This document shows, in pieces, positions 63,476-64,000 of a stretch of 64,000 nucleotides of DNA; within the stretch, counting starts at the first letter, position 1, and each line of letters begins with the position of its first letter. Source of the stretch: Gambelia wislizenii (taxonomy: Eukaryota > Chordata > Lepidosauria > Squamata > Crotaphytidae); NCBI GenBank assembly GCA_030847615.1, contig JAUMIR010000004.1, positions 186,064,501 to 186,128,500 of the forward strand, given 5' to 3'. The notes beneath the pieces are model-generated. The model had not been told where the DNA came from. It saw only the letters and a program-made list of their open reading frames with translations, and searched no databases. A program made the translations under genes and the position numbers.

Positions 63476-64000
63476 TGTTACTGCAGAAGGAAAGAAGTTA
63501 ACTATAATGTTTCACACCAGTACTTTCAAAAGGACTATTATTGTCAGAAATACTGTAGATATTTAGTTTAACTTGTTGCCACAACAGTACAGAGGCAATA
63601 CTGTACTCGTGCCTTTTTCCAAACAGTTGCAGTCTGTATGACAGCATAAGAGAAGACTTATGAAAAGCAATTGGTAAGACTCACATTACGGTACAGTTCA
63701 TAATGTATACAAGTAAAGAGCCATGGAGGATCACAATGGGCAAGGGATCTAGATGAAGTAATGGAAGGGGTGGGAGCATTGGACTGGTTCCCAAGGAAGG
63801 AAGGTGTCTTTTGCTCACAGAAAGGGCTGTTCCAAGTATGGTATGAGAAAAGTGAGGCTAAATCCAATGCTACTATTCTGCTTCCACAAGAATGTGAGTC
63901 TCCTTGTTCTAGCACAGAGCTGCTAGTTCTTCTGCTTGCTCTTGAAACAGGGATTTGGAAACAGCACTAGCAACTATTTGCATTCTACTCACAGTACTTT
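63476..64000. other. SEMA5A: Intron, nothing recognised
   Basis: No exon, repeat or regulatory element could be supported to the right edge. Two short overlapping open frames on opposite strands (63658-63970) show no domain. Confidence 0.4.

Overview
This is a vertebrate nuclear window of intronic character. It holds seven exons of one gene on the + strand, separated by introns of 1.1 to 23.5 kb that are full of transposable elements. Translating the exons and joining them by splice phase gives about 349 continuous residues of a class 5 semaphorin, best matched from memory to SEMA5A (roughly residues 76-424 of the human protein, all within the sema domain). The exons are 3589-3634, 27124-27186, 29424-29522, 33699-33912, 35044-35329, 46340-46475 and 49475-49679. 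All internal exons have AG/GT borders and every phase matches its neighbour, so no coding exon is missing between them. The start of the gene (signal peptide, first sema residues) lies upstream. The rest of the sema domain, the PSI domain, the thrombospondin repeats, the membrane segment and the tail lie beyond the right edge.

The repeats point to a squamate reptile, probably a lizard. There are tRNA-derived and 5S-rRNA-derived SINEs with the Sauria core and tail, BovB (RTE), several CR1 copies, an L2 with an unbroken reverse transcriptase, an L1 ORF1 relic, a Ty1/copia element, a Penelope-like element, and many Tigger, hAT and Harbinger-like non-autonomous DNA elements. That breadth of families is typical of squamates and unlike birds or mammals. 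The species cannot be fixed.

Layout: 1-3.2 kb, decayed copia element cut by the window edge; 3.6 kb, first exon seen; 3.6-27.1 kb, a 23.5 kb intron with SINEs, two adjacent palindromic elements (10.6-11.2 kb), BovB, a GC-rich repeat block (14.4-15.3 kb), CR1, an L1 relic, and a CR1 split by a GC-rich Tigger-ended element filled with 63/64-bp tandem repeats (22.3-23.8 kb); 27.1-35.3 kb, four exons with small introns; 35.3-46.3 kb, an intron with a 1.6 kb inverted-repeat-ended element; 46.3-49.7 kb, two exons; 49.7-64 kb, the start of a large intron with a nested Penelope-like element (52.9-58.1 kb) and an L2 (61.8-63.5 kb).

The most interesting signal is in the two direct terminal repeats of the Penelope-like element. 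Each carries a hammerhead-ribozyme-like core, the downstream copy nearly intact and the upstream copy decayed at a catalytic base. Next come the Tigger-ended elements loaded with GC-rich tandem or foldback cargo, and the near-perfect 331-bp palindrome with a 3-bp target duplication. No bacterial-type operons, CRISPR arrays or canonical tRNA/rRNA genes are present; most long open frames are by-products of tandem repeats or palindromes.
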